Positions 52,743-62,204 of a stretch of 64,000 nucleotides of DNA are shown here, piece after piece. Below the pieces are notes generated by a model, which saw only the letters and a program-made list of their open reading frames with translations, made no database searches and was not told where the DNA came from. Numbering within the stretch: position 1 is the first letter of the stretch; each line of letters begins with the position of its first letter. Origin of the DNA: Candidatus Zixiibacteriota bacterium (GTDB lineage Bacteria > Zixibacteria > MSB-5A5 > GN15 > PGXB01). Made by a program: the position numbers and the translations under genes. The DNA lies in NCBI GenBank assembly GCA_900498245.1, contig LS998015.1, forward strand, positions 1,550,744 through 1,614,743, written 5' to 3'.

Positions 52743-53638
52743 GGCAATTGACAGCGGTTGTTATTGACGGCAAAATGATTTCCGATCAGATCAAATCGGA
52801 GTTGAAATCAAAAGTCGAATCATTAAAAAGCGAAGGAATTATCCCCGGCCTTGCAGCGGTACTGGTGGGGAATAATCCGGCCTCGGAATCATATGTCAAC
52901 GGTAAGGCCAAAGCATGCGAGAAAGTCGGGATATATTCCGAAGTCATCCGCCGTCCCGCGGAAATCACCCAGGCGGAACTGGAAAAAATTGTGACCGATT
53001 TGAACCGGAGGGGGGATATCGACGGTATTCTGGTGCAATCGCCCCTTCCCGACCATATCGATGAATTAACGGTCACTCTGACCATCAATCCTCACAAGGA
53101 TGTCGATGGGTTCCACCCGCACAGTGTCGGGATGCTTCTTCTGGGCCGCCCCACCTTTCGCTCCTGTACGCCGTACGGGGTTATCGAGCTTTTGAGGCGG
53201 TACAAGATTGATACCTCGGGAAAAGAGATCGTCATCCTGGGGCGCTCCAATATTGTCGGCAAACCCCTGGCGGCGATGCTGATTCAGAAAGCGGAGACGG
53301 CCGATGCCACCGTCACGGTCTGCCATTCCCGAACGAAAAATTTGAAAGATCATTGCCGCCGGGCGGATATTCTAATCGCCGCCATGGGCCGTCCGGAATT
53401 TGTCACAGCCGATATGATTAAAGACAATGCCGTGGTTATCGATGTCGGTATAAATCGTGTCGATGACCCGGCCAAAGAAAAAGGGTATCGGTTGACCGGA
53501 GATGTCGATTATAGCGGCTGCAGGGAGAAAGCGTCATTCATTACTCCGGTTCCGGGAGGGGTCGGCCCGATGACCATCGCCATGCTTCTGACCAACACGG
53601 TCCATTCTGCCGAGCAAAGGAGGTCAAGACTAAAATAA
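52739..53638 (+). CDS. folD: bifunctional methylenetetrahydrofolate dehydrogenase/cyclohydrolase
   Basis: A protein of 297-299 residues. It has VLVGNNPASESYVNGKAKAC (catalytic Tyr and Lys), DGILVQSPLPDHID, ILGRSNIVGKPLAAML (NADP site), DVGINRV and PVPGGVGPMTIAML. It interconverts 5,10-methylene-, methenyl- and 10-formyl-tetrahydrofolate. The start is GTG 52739, overlapping ymdB by four bases, or TTG 52748; the second gives MTAVVIDGKM, the more usual beginning. It ends the thrS-to-folD gene run. Confidence 0.96.
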   Translation: MRQLTAVVIDGKMISDQIKSELKSKVESLKSEGIIPGLAAVLVGNNPASESYVNGKAKACEKVGIYSEVIRRPAEITQAELEKIVTDLNRRGDIDGILVQSPLPDHIDELTVTLTINPHKDVDGFHPHSVGMLLLGRPTFRSCTPYGVIELLRRYKIDTSGKEIVILGRSNIVGKPLAAMLIQKAETADATVTVCHSRTKNLKDHCRRADILIAAMGRPEFVTADMIKDNAVVIDVGINRVDDPAKEKGYRLTGDVDYSGCREKASFITPVPGGVGPMTIAMLLTNTVHSAEQRRSRLK

Positions 53639-53902
53639 TAGAGAGCGCAAATCATTGCATATAACGAGCATCGCGATTCACGATAAAGAGACTATTAATC
53701 TTACGATCTGATTTTGCTGTTTAGGAATTACCGTCCCAGGTCCAAGTAACCCGCCCCGCCGCTGAATTATCCTACTGTGATAGAATTACTTACAAGGAAG
53801 CAATAAATTTTTATTCAACACGGTTTTACTTTTATCAAGAATGGTGGATGAGAAACAAAAAGGCATACCCTTTGCTGAGAGTAGAAATACTCGAATAATA
53901 CT
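53639..53902. other. AT-rich intergenic region before the surface-protein operon
   Basis: No gene is seen. A short hairpin GAGTA-GAAA-TACTC (53879-53892) lies ten bases before the next ATG. No clear promoter or ribosome site is recognised. Confidence 0.45.
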
Positions 53903-56900
53903 ATGAAAAGCAAAAAGTTAACAATATTTGTATTGATTCTTCTTCTTTTGGGATTTGCCTATAGAACTTCTCATTCTCAGGTTGAATCTTCGCTTCCTGA
54001 TTCCCTACAATCCCTCAATTTCTGGAGTAATTCCGGGAAGTTTGTCGGGCAAAGATCTGCGGTGTGTCCGCCGCTGGCGTCTCTTGAGGTTTTCCCGGAA
54101 ACAGGGATAGTGGGTGTCCGGGAAGTTTACAGAATCAAGATGACCCTTCCGGAAGGGGGCATTCCGCGATCCGGCGGCGTGGCTTTCAATTTTCCGCCTA
54201 ATTTTGATCTCGGGCATATTGCGGAAATAGATTACTCCGACGATTACTCGGAAAGTGATTTGACTATCAGGAAAATTTTTGTATTTCGCGGCACGTGCGT
54301 CATTCTTTTCAAATCGGGCCAATCGCCTCCGGCCGGGACTGTCATCACATTTACAATGCATTCTGTAGGAAATCCGACTGTTGCCGGCAATTATCAGATT
54401 TCCGGTCTGATTTTCAGCCCGCATCTTAAAGTCGTATCAGGACCGACTCTGTCACAGCCATTCCCGATTTTGCCCGGTCCGCCGGTCACGCTCGAAATTA
54501 CGCCGTCGGATCCGATCACTCTGCGAGCCGGAAATAGTCAGCTGTTCCTGGCGTCCGCCCGTGACCGTTTCCAGAATGAAATTAGCAATCCGGAAGTTCT
54601 CTGGGCTTTTGCGCCCGGCTCCGATAGTCTCGGCGTCCTGAGCGGCGGCAATCTCTTCGCCACCACGGTCGGCACCGGCAAGGTTGTGGCAATTTACAAT
54701 GCTCTTTCCGCCACTTCCGGCCCGATCACCGTCTTGCCGGGGATGATAGATCATTTTGAAATCAGTTCCTACCCGTTGCTGGTTGCCCCCGGAGAGCCGT
54801 TTCCGAGCGGCGTCCGGGCCGAAGCCTACGACAGGTTCGGTAATCTCAAGAATGATTATATCGAATCGGCTTATTTTATGTCATCGGATCCGAATGCCGA
54901 ATTGTCGTATGATATTTCGAATCCCTATCAATTTGTGATCGCCGATTCCGGTCGGCACCTGTTTGCGGGAGATAATTTCAAACTCTTCACCCCCGGAGTT
55001 CAGACCATTTCCTTGACCGACGGTCTTCATAGCGGACGGAGCGGCATCATCACTGTCGGCGGGGCAACATCGCCGATCGTATCATTCAAAATTGCGGCTG
55101 AGCCGGCGGGGGAGATCCGCGCCGGGACCCCGCTTGCGATAAAGATTTATGATGCTGTCGATAGGGACGGCAAACCGGCCGGCGGCCTGGTAAAAATTTC
55201 TCTGGAGGGTGACGGGATATCGCCGGGAGGCTTTACGCCGATACTTAATGATGCGGTTGTCTCCGGCGGGGCCGGTTCGGCCAATCAATACTTATATCTT
55301 ACCGGGGAGGCCAAAATAAGGGCCGCCGCCGATACGGTAATCCGAGAAATTGCCGTTACGGTCATGCCGGGGGATTTGGGTAATTTTAAATTAAGCATAC
55401 AGCCGACCCAATTTACGGGCCACTCTCTTTTGGGTCCGGCCACTCTAACCATTTATGACAAATTCGGCAATCTCAAGACCGATTTCGATGCCGCCGTCAC
55501 GCCTGTTACCATAGCGGTCGACCGGGGCGAGCTGAATCGGACCGCCCTTGCGGCCTCCGATGATTTCGTTGCCGGGGTTGCCGACCTGTCCACGAAAGAT
55601 ATCCGATTCGACGGCGATGCCGGTCAGGTCATCATGATATTTGCCGTCGCGAATCTCGATGCTTCCGCTCTGCTTCGCTACGACGGCCTCGATTTCAGAA
55701 TTAACGAACCGATTCCCGACACCATTATGATAGGGCAGAGGTACATGCTTCGAGCCGAAGTCATAAATAACGGTTTTACATCACCCCTGTCACCGGTGAC
55801 GCTGTCCGATTATTTTACCTCCTGTCCGGTGGTATGTCTCACACAAATGGATATAAGGGAGATTGAACCGGGCGAAACATATCGGTTATTGCTTGGTTTG
55901 AATACTGATCATCTTACACCCCATCCATTGGACACGGTTCATGTGACGGTCGCTTCGAAATATTTATTCGGCGGGGACACTGTGACAGTAATGCGGACAC
56001 GGTCTTTCCCGGTCGCGGTGGTCGAGCCGATCAACCTTACCTATGTCCCCGGTTCGCTCACTTTTGATACCGTTCTTTCGCCGTCATTTCTTCCGAACGC
56101 CTCGTTCCAATTGACCATCGACCGGGATATTGATACCTCGTCACTAAATATAAATGCTTATCTTAATATTGACTGCGGCGGAAACGATTTTGGGGTCTAT
56201 GTCAATAGCGTGACCGCAAGCCTGAACGGTCGGATTATCACTCTGGCTCTGACGGGACTGCATATTCCGGATTTGAAGCAGAGCGGTTGCTTTGAAGGCC
56301 TTAAGAAATTGACGGCCGGTATAACTCTCTATTACATGGATCAATTGCTGTACCGAAGCGATTTAATCAGTCTCGATTCGGTTTTTGTCGTATATCCCGC
56401 CGAATTAAGTTATCGAAGCGGGACATTGAGCCCCAGCATCGCCCCGGCCGGCGGATCCGTTCCTTTTGAATTCGGACTTGATTTCAGCGGCCTCACAACA
56501 ATCATGCTTGACTCATCGAATTCATGGCTCGAATTGGCGTTTGACGGCGGCAGTCTAACCGGGTTCCTGACCCCGGCGGGCCTGACGCTCAAGCCGGGTG
56601 AGAACAAATTGACGACTAAAACGATGGATATCCCGTCGTCGCTTCTTAATAAGATCCTGACCCCGCATCTTTATCTTAACGGGACGGAATTGTACATGAC
56701 GCGCTCGGACACGATTTCTTTCGGGTCGGATAAAATCACGGTTTCCGGTCTGCCCCAGATCAAGATCGTATCGACCGACCTGGTGACGATCAATCCGCCG
56801 TACCTGGATTACGGACAGAAATTTTCTATCAAGCTGCGAGTGCAGAATTTATCGGGGCAGGTTATTTCCAATGTCGCCGCGGTGATTACCTCGGAAAACG

Positions 56901-58234
56901 GGCACGACACCCTGTCTTCGGGGACGATCAGTGCCATCGCCCCTTATAATTATCAGGATATTCTTCTGCCGATGACCGCCGATACTGTATCTCAGCCGAT
57001 TGTGATATTCAAATCCCTGATTTCCTCGCTCGGTGCGCTCATTTTACCTCCCGATGATAATTTTACGGCGGCGACCATTCAATCCCCGGCGGAAATTACT
57101 CTCCTGGCGAATATCACCGGGGCCTACGGGACAATTCATTATCTCGACTACGCCCAGCCCTTCACGATAACGGTGCAGATGACCAACTCCGGCGAGGCCG
57201 ATGCCCGGCCGGGGCAGGTGATGCTTCTGACCGGCACCTACGATTTTGGGATACCCGATTCATCGACAATGGCGCTGGCCGTCGGCAATACCGGGCAATG
57301 GTCGCTGGTATCTCCATCGATAACCGCCCTGGTGAATCTTGTGGTAAAAATGGTGGAAATCCCCATCGATAAAAACACCGGTCTGCCGGCACGGGTCAAG
57401 ACAGGCCAGGTGGCTATTCCGGTTTTGATCGAACCGAGCGCGGCCGAACTTCTGGTATCCGGGACAGTCAGTCCCGCCCCTCTGATAGTGGAGGGGACAT
57501 CGCGCGAACTGCTTTCCCTGAATTTAAAAAATAATACGGAAAACAGACTTAATGTCATCTCTTTGAAAACAATCGATATCAGATTCTACGATCGTGACAA
57601 AAATCCGATTTCGCCGGCGACCGTCATTGATGCCGATTCCAGCGGCTTCTTTGCCGGTGACAGCAAATTGACTTCGTCTTTTCTTACCGACAACATCCTG
57701 CGCTTGTCGTTTGTGGATTTCACCATCCAACCGAAAGATGAGAGAACGATCTCTTTTCACGCCCATTTCCGCGATGTTATCACGCAAGCGGGTTTCAGTT
57801 TGGAGATCGCCAACAGCGATGTCAGGGCGATATTTGCCTCCGGGCCCCGCATGAATCAACCGGTTCCGATTAAGGGACGCATCGACAGTAATTTCCGGGT
57901 GGGCGGGAATTTTATCCTGACGCCGCAATCGACCGAAAAATCGCTGATGGTTCGTAATAACCCCTTCAATCCGAATTTGGAGCAGGCCGAAATCGCCTAT
58001 AATCTGGAGACCGATGCCGGAGTCGATTTGAATATCTATACTTTGGCCGGAGAGAAGGTGTATGGAACAACCTATCCGGCCGGCTCGTCCGGCGGCCGGC
58101 AGGGGCCGAACTATGTCAATTGGGACGGCCGAAACTCGGACGGCAAAGTGGTCATGAACGGCGTTTATGTGATGATCATCCGCAATACTTCGAGCGGGCA
58201 ATCATTCAAATTGAAACTGGCGGTGCTCAAGTGA
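53903..58234 (+). CDS. giant secreted surface protein with Ig-like repeats and C-terminal FlgD-like sorting domain
   Basis: A 1443-residue protein with a signal peptide (about 1-25, ending SHSQ). The body is a series of beta-sandwich-like, Ig-type modules (for example VTLEITPSDPITLRAGNSQL and AEAYDRFGNLKNDY, which recurs as TIYDKFGNLKTDFD). The last 90 residues are a FlgD-like module (VRNNPFNPN, YNLETDAGVDLNIYTLAGEK, WDGRNSDGKVVMNGVYVMII) that commonly directs surface export in FCB bacteria. No enzyme motif is seen; an adhesive or scaffold role is likely (inference). It overlaps the next gene (GTGA), so translation is coupled. No Shine-Dalgarno site is obvious before the ATG. Confidence 0.85.
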   Translation: MKSKKLTIFVLILLLLGFAYRTSHSQVESSLPDSLQSLNFWSNSGKFVGQRSAVCPPLASLEVFPETGIVGVREVYRIKMTLPEGGIPRSGGVAFNFPPNFDLGHIAEIDYSDDYSESDLTIRKIFVFRGTCVILFKSGQSPPAGTVITFTMHSVGNPTVAGNYQISGLIFSPHLKVVSGPTLSQPFPILPGPPVTLEITPSDPITLRAGNSQLFLASARDRFQNEISNPEVLWAFAPGSDSLGVLSGGNLFATTVGTGKVVAIYNALSATSGPITVLPGMIDHFEISSYPLLVAPGEPFPSGVRAEAYDRFGNLKNDYIESAYFMSSDPNAELSYDISNPYQFVIADSGRHLFAGDNFKLFTPGVQTISLTDGLHSGRSGIITVGGATSPIVSFKIAAEPAGEIRAGTPLAIKIYDAVDRDGKPAGGLVKISLEGDGISPGGFTPILNDAVVSGGAGSANQYLYLTGEAKIRAAADTVIREIAVTVMPGDLGNFKLSIQPTQFTGHSLLGPATLTIYDKFGNLKTDFDAAVTPVTIAVDRGELNRTALAASDDFVAGVADLSTKDIRFDGDAGQVIMIFAVANLDASALLRYDGLDFRINEPIPDTIMIGQRYMLRAEVINNGFTSPLSPVTLSDYFTSCPVVCLTQMDIREIEPGETYRLLLGLNTDHLTPHPLDTVHVTVASKYLFGGDTVTVMRTRSFPVAVVEPINLTYVPGSLTFDTVLSPSFLPNASFQLTIDRDIDTSSLNINAYLNIDCGGNDFGVYVNSVTASLNGRIITLALTGLHIPDLKQSGCFEGLKKLTAGITLYYMDQLLYRSDLISLDSVFVVYPAELSYRSGTLSPSIAPAGGSVPFEFGLDFSGLTTIMLDSSNSWLELAFDGGSLTGFLTPAGLTLKPGENKLTTKTMDIPSSLLNKILTPHLYLNGTELYMTRSDTISFGSDKITVSGLPQIKIVSTDLVTINPPYLDYGQKFSIKLRVQNLSGQVISNVAAVITSENGHDTLSSGTISAIAPYNYQDILLPMTADTVSQPIVIFKSLISSLGALILPPDDNFTAATIQSPAEITLLANITGAYGTIHYLDYAQPFTITVQMTNSGEADARPGQVMLLTGTYDFGIPDSSTMALAVGNTGQWSLVSPSITALVNLVVKMVEIPIDKNTGLPARVKTGQVAIPVLIEPSAAELLVSGTVSPAPLIVEGTSRELLSLNLKNNTENRLNVISLKTIDIRFYDRDKNPISPATVIDADSSGFFAGDSKLTSSFLTDNILRLSFVDFTIQPKDERTISFHAHFRDVITQAGFSLEIANSDVRAIFASGPRMNQPVPIKGRIDSNFRVGGNFILTPQSTEKSLMVRNNPFNPNLEQAEIAYNLETDAGVDLNIYTLAGEKVYGTTYPAGSSGGRQGPNYVNWDGRNSDGKVVMNGVYVMIIRNTSSGQSFKLKLAVLK

Positions 58235-60060
58235 AATCAATCCGTCAAATAGCCCTTTGGTTGGCGCTTGCCGCGACCCTTGCATCCGGAACGGCCCTTG
58301 CCTCTTCCGACGCCGGGCGGGAGTCCCAATTCAGTATCGGTTCGGGGGTACGGCCGCTGGGGATGGGCGGCGGTTTCGTGGGATTATCGGATGATGCTTC
58401 CGCCGTCTTCTGGAATCAAGCGGCCCTGTCAAGTCTGGATGGCCAGGAAATAAATTTGATGCATGTGACATTGCTGGAAGGTTCCATTTATGATGTCGTG
58501 ACCTATGTTTACCCGAACCCCAAATTGGGCGGATTCGGCTTTTCATTCATGCGACTCGGGACGGGCGACATCATCCGCCGTCAGGACTGGAACGATATGG
58601 GCGAATTCTCCTACAGCACCTGGCAATTTCTGGTTGCTTACGGCCGTACCCTGGAAGGCGGCTATCAAGTCGGGACGGCCCTCAAAATCGTGAATCAGTC
58701 CCTTGACAGCAAATCGGCATACGGCGTCGGTATGGATCTTTCTTTCTACAAAAATGTCTACAAGAATTTATCGGTCGGCGTGCTGTTCCAGGACGTCATC
58801 GCACCGCACCTTCGTCTCGAAGACGCGACCGAAATCACCCCGACCACGATATCGGCCGGAATTGGCTTGAAAAAATTATCTTTCGGGCGGGGATTCGAAC
58901 ACAATGTCGGACTGAGCCTTGAAAAAACCGAGGACCGTTCCTTGAAGCTCCGCGTCGGTCTGGAATCGGTCTATCATAAATATCTTGCCCTCCGGGCCGG
59001 ATACGACCGCGATAATATGGCCTTTGGTATAGGGATTTATTATCAAAGACTTCATTTCGATTACGCTTATAAGTTTCTGGACGGCCTGGCCGATTCTCAT
59101 CGACTCGGAATGACCATTGCGGTCGGGATGCCGGTTTCAGAAAAATTGCGCCGGGAAAAAGAATTGGAAAGCGCCCGGGGCAGTTCCCTGATACTAGAAG
59201 ATCGCCGCCGGCAGTTCCATTTCTTCAAGGAACTGGGCGACAAGTATTACCGCGCCAACAATCTTGATTCCGCCTATGCCTATTATCAGCGCGCCACGGC
59301 CTTTAACGAAGAGGATCATGATGTCCGCAATCGCCTGGCGCAAATCGATAACTCGCGCAATATTTTATTGGAAAAGGCCAGATTATCGGCGACCGAAAGA
59401 AAAGCTATTCCATCCTCGCTTGATGCCTATTACGCTCAGGCCGAACTCTTTTACTCCAAAGGGTCATATGCGGCGGCGCTCGATGTCATCAATGAAGCTC
59501 TCGATATGGAGCCGGATAATCAAAAATTCATCGCCCTGCGCGATCAGATATTCACGGCCCGCGACGCCGAAATTCGCAGAATGACCGATGAAGCCGTGCG
59601 CGCCGAACGGGAAGGACGGTATGCCGATGCCATTACCTCCTACAACAGAATCCTGGAATTGTCTCCGGGGAATGTGGCCGTCAAGCAGTTGGTCGCCAAG
59701 ACCGGCACCGAACTTCATAATTTCCAGTTGATAAGCAAAGGGGCGGAACTTTTTTCGCTGGGGAATCTGTCCGATGCCCGGCGCCGTTTTGAAGAGGTCA
59801 TCAAGACCGATCCCGACAACGTGGTGGCCCTGGAATACATGGAAAGAATCAACCGCCTCATGAAGGAATCGACCGAACTGGAAGTCCTGCAAAAGGACGA
59901 AAAGGTCTGGAAAATCTACCTGAACGCTCTCGAATATTTCCGCAACGGCGACTATGAGAAGGCGATCGAACTCTGGAACGAGGTTCTCAAATTTTACCCC
60001 GGCAACAAGAATACTCTCAATAATATCGAGCAGGCGAAATTGCGCTTGCAGTCCAAATAG
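58231..60060 (+). CDS. PorV/PorQ-like outer-membrane barrel fused to TPR repeats
   Basis: A 609-residue protein with a signal peptide (about 1-25, ALAS). The N-terminal part (about 28-305) has the PorV/PorQ/UPF0164 barrel signature (SGVRPLGMGGGFVGLSDDAS, FWNQAALSSL). A linker and then four or more TPR-type units (about 330-605, KYYRANNLDSAYAYYQRATA and FRNGDYEKAIELWNEVLKFY) fill the C-terminal half. PorV-type barrels are shuttle parts of type IX secretion. TPRs on the same chain would be a periplasmic docking arm (inference). GTG 58231 is chosen as start since it overlaps the stop before it; longer in-frame upstream sequence lies within the previous gene. Confidence 0.85.
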   Translation: MKSIRQIALWLALAATLASGTALASSDAGRESQFSIGSGVRPLGMGGGFVGLSDDASAVFWNQAALSSLDGQEINLMHVTLLEGSIYDVVTYVYPNPKLGGFGFSFMRLGTGDIIRRQDWNDMGEFSYSTWQFLVAYGRTLEGGYQVGTALKIVNQSLDSKSAYGVGMDLSFYKNVYKNLSVGVLFQDVIAPHLRLEDATEITPTTISAGIGLKKLSFGRGFEHNVGLSLEKTEDRSLKLRVGLESVYHKYLALRAGYDRDNMAFGIGIYYQRLHFDYAYKFLDGLADSHRLGMTIAVGMPVSEKLRREKELESARGSSLILEDRRRQFHFFKELGDKYYRANNLDSAYAYYQRATAFNEEDHDVRNRLAQIDNSRNILLEKARLSATERKAIPSSLDAYYAQAELFYSKGSYAAALDVINEALDMEPDNQKFIALRDQIFTARDAEIRRMTDEAVRAEREGRYADAITSYNRILELSPGNVAVKQLVAKTGTELHNFQLISKGAELFSLGNLSDARRRFEEVIKTDPDNVVALEYMERINRLMKESTELEVLQKDEKVWKIYLNALEYFRNGDYEKAIELWNEVLKFYPGNKNTLNNIEQAKLRLQSK

Positions 60061-60114
60061 CGGAATGATTAGATTTATGTTGTCTTAAGCCGCTTTCGGC
60101 GGTACCATTCAAAA

Positions 60115-62121
60115 ATGTTTACCAGGCCCATCAGAGAAATCAGCGCCGAATATCAGGCCGACGAACAGTACCTCCCCTCGATTCAAAATCTGGTCAAAGA
60201 GACCTGCATCAACGCCGGTCTGAGCCGCCGCGATGTCGGCGCCATCACCCTGGCGATCGAAGAAGGTGTCACCAATATCATCCGCCACGCTTATCTCTAT
60301 GAAAAAGGGACGGTCCGCATCCGCATTATCATTTTCAAGAAGCGGATTGTCTTCTCCCTGATCGACAGCGGACGCTCGTTCCAGCCCGAAGGGGAACAGA
60401 AACTGGACCTCAAGAAAATGGTGGAATCAGGCCGCAAGGGCGGCCTGGGATTTTATATGATCAGCAAGATCATGGATTCGGTGGAGTATTTGTCGGCGCC
60501 CGGCATCAATGAATTGCGGATGACGAAATTAATTTCCCGCCAACCGGAAAAAACCCGGCTCATGCTCGGGCGGATGTTCAATCTCCGGGTCAAATTTTCT
60601 GTTTACACCTTTCTTATCATGCTGATTATTATCGCCGGTTCGTATATTTTCATCAATAACCGCAGTGTCATCAAGACTCATGAACATTTGCATGATACGG
60701 TCAATTCGTTGTCGAAGACCGTAGCGGCGCAGGCGGCCGCTTATATTCTCAATCATCGCTCCGATGTGGAATTCGACGAACTCGCCATCAGTTATACCAA
60801 GGCCAATCCGGAACTGCTGATGCTTGTCATTACCGATTCTTTGGGAAATATTCTCGCTGATACCCGCGACATAAAAAATTTGCACAAGAAATTTATCACC
60901 CCGGTCGGAATTGACACCGCCAGAGTGGGCCGATATCAGGAATATCGGGAGAATGGGGAGGACCTGAATTACCAGATTCATTATATCCGGAGCGGGGAGC
61001 GGATCATAGGCGAGGTCGAGGTATCCTATACCGGCAAATACTACATTAAAGAAATCAATGCCGAACGCCGCAAGGTCATATTCCTGACCCTGATCGGCCT
61101 GGCCGTCGGTATCGGGGGCATTTATCTATTATCCAGCTATTTTGTCAGTCCCATTGTCCGGATCACGGAGCGGGTCCGCAAATTCAGTTCCGGCGATATG
61201 GAGACGGAACTCCCTCCCGAAGGAGTCGAGGAATATTTCGAAATTTCCAAGGCCCTGAATGAAATGATGAGCCGGCTCCGCCGCGACCGCGAAAATATCA
61301 TTGAAAGAGAGAGGGTGGCCAAGGAAATCGAAGTGGCCGGTCAGATTCAAAAAACGCTTTTGCCGGCCCGCCTGCCGGATATCCCCGGCCTCCAGATGGA
61401 TGCTTTCTATCGCGCCGCTTCCCGTATCGGCGGCGATCTCTATGACATTTTCAAAATCGACGAGAACAATTATTGTATGCTTGTCGCCGATGTCTCGGGA
61501 AAGGGGATTCCGGCGTCGCTCGTAATGTCGGTCTTGCGAACGATCATCAGAATCCAGGCCCGCGGAAAGGTCTCTGCGTACCGAATCCTGGTTGATGTGG
61601 ACAAGTATATCCGGGACGATATCCCCCCCGGAATTTTTATCACTATCGTGCTGGCCGTTTATGATGCCTCGACCCGCCGAATGAATGTTGTTTCGGGGGG
61701 CCATAATCCCATGATACTGCTTCGGCAGAGGACCGGGAAAGCCGAACTGGTGAATCCGCCGGGAGTCCCGCTGGGGCTGCCGCTGGAGTCCGAGGATGAT
61801 TTCGCGAAGAAATTGCAGGAAGAAAATCTGCAAATAGAGGATGGCGACGTTATTTTCGCATATAGCGACGGTATTACCGAAGCCATGGACCGAACCGGGG
61901 CCAAGTTCGGTTTGCCGAAACTAATCGAGCTTTTCAATGAAAAAGTCGAGGGGGTCAAGACCGGCGGACCGGCCGCGGTCTCATCGCTGATTTTATCGAG
62001 TATCGATGACCATGCCGGGATGGCGGTCCAGAATGATGATATAACTTTTATTACCATGGTCGCAGGGCCCGCTCGCAAGGCGGCTCCGGGGGCAGATATC
62101 GAAAGCCAGACCCTTCCCTGA
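60115..62121 (+). CDS. membrane fusion of RsbW-like kinase, sensor-HAMP and SpoIIE-type phosphatase
   Basis: A 668-residue protein. Residues about 10-140 are a HATPase of the anti-sigma/RsbW type (AITLAIEEGVTNIIRHAY, GGLGFYMISKIMD). Two membrane helices (about 159-178 and 326-346) flank an extracytoplasmic region of about 145 residues. HAMP follows (about 347-400), and then a PP2C/SpoIIE phosphatase (about 425-650; GGDLYDIF, DVSGKGIPASLVM, GGHNP, SDGITEAMD, DDITFI). Kinase and phosphatase of a partner-switching system usually sit on separate proteins; here both are on one receptor. The likely partner is the STAS gene next door. The signal is unknown. Confidence 0.9.
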   Translation: MFTRPIREISAEYQADEQYLPSIQNLVKETCINAGLSRRDVGAITLAIEEGVTNIIRHAYLYEKGTVRIRIIIFKKRIVFSLIDSGRSFQPEGEQKLDLKKMVESGRKGGLGFYMISKIMDSVEYLSAPGINELRMTKLISRQPEKTRLMLGRMFNLRVKFSVYTFLIMLIIIAGSYIFINNRSVIKTHEHLHDTVNSLSKTVAAQAAAYILNHRSDVEFDELAISYTKANPELLMLVITDSLGNILADTRDIKNLHKKFITPVGIDTARVGRYQEYRENGEDLNYQIHYIRSGERIIGEVEVSYTGKYYIKEINAERRKVIFLTLIGLAVGIGGIYLLSSYFVSPIVRITERVRKFSSGDMETELPPEGVEEYFEISKALNEMMSRLRRDRENIIERERVAKEIEVAGQIQKTLLPARLPDIPGLQMDAFYRAASRIGGDLYDIFKIDENNYCMLVADVSGKGIPASLVMSVLRTIIRIQARGKVSAYRILVDVDKYIRDDIPPGIFITIVLAVYDASTRRMNVVSGGHNPMILLRQRTGKAELVNPPGVPLGLPLESEDDFAKKLQEENLQIEDGDVIFAYSDGITEAMDRTGAKFGLPKLIELFNEKVEGVKTGGPAAVSSLILSSIDDHAGMAVQNDDITFITMVAGPARKAAPGADIESQTLP

Positions 62122-62191
62122 ACCGGCCGATCCGGCTTGTCGTGGAGTAATCCCGGCCAAAAATTGTTACTGCTTTTTTACCCAATTTGGT

Positions 62192-62197
62192 TATAAT
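62192..62197 (+). promoter_or_regulatory. TATAAT box seven bases before the STAS gene
   Basis: A consensus TATAAT is seven bases from the ATG at 62205, so a transcript from it would start at or near the start codon, that is, leaderless. The -35 is weak, and no Shine-Dalgarno site is seen. Confidence 0.45.
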
Positions 62198-62204
62198 TAC
62201 CTGT

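Noticed and set aside
53860-53902. ACCCTTTGCTGAGA resembles parts of a TPP riboswitch
   Set aside because: The conserved blocks are in the wrong order, the remaining core is absent, and the downstream gene is a surface protein rather than a thiamine gene.
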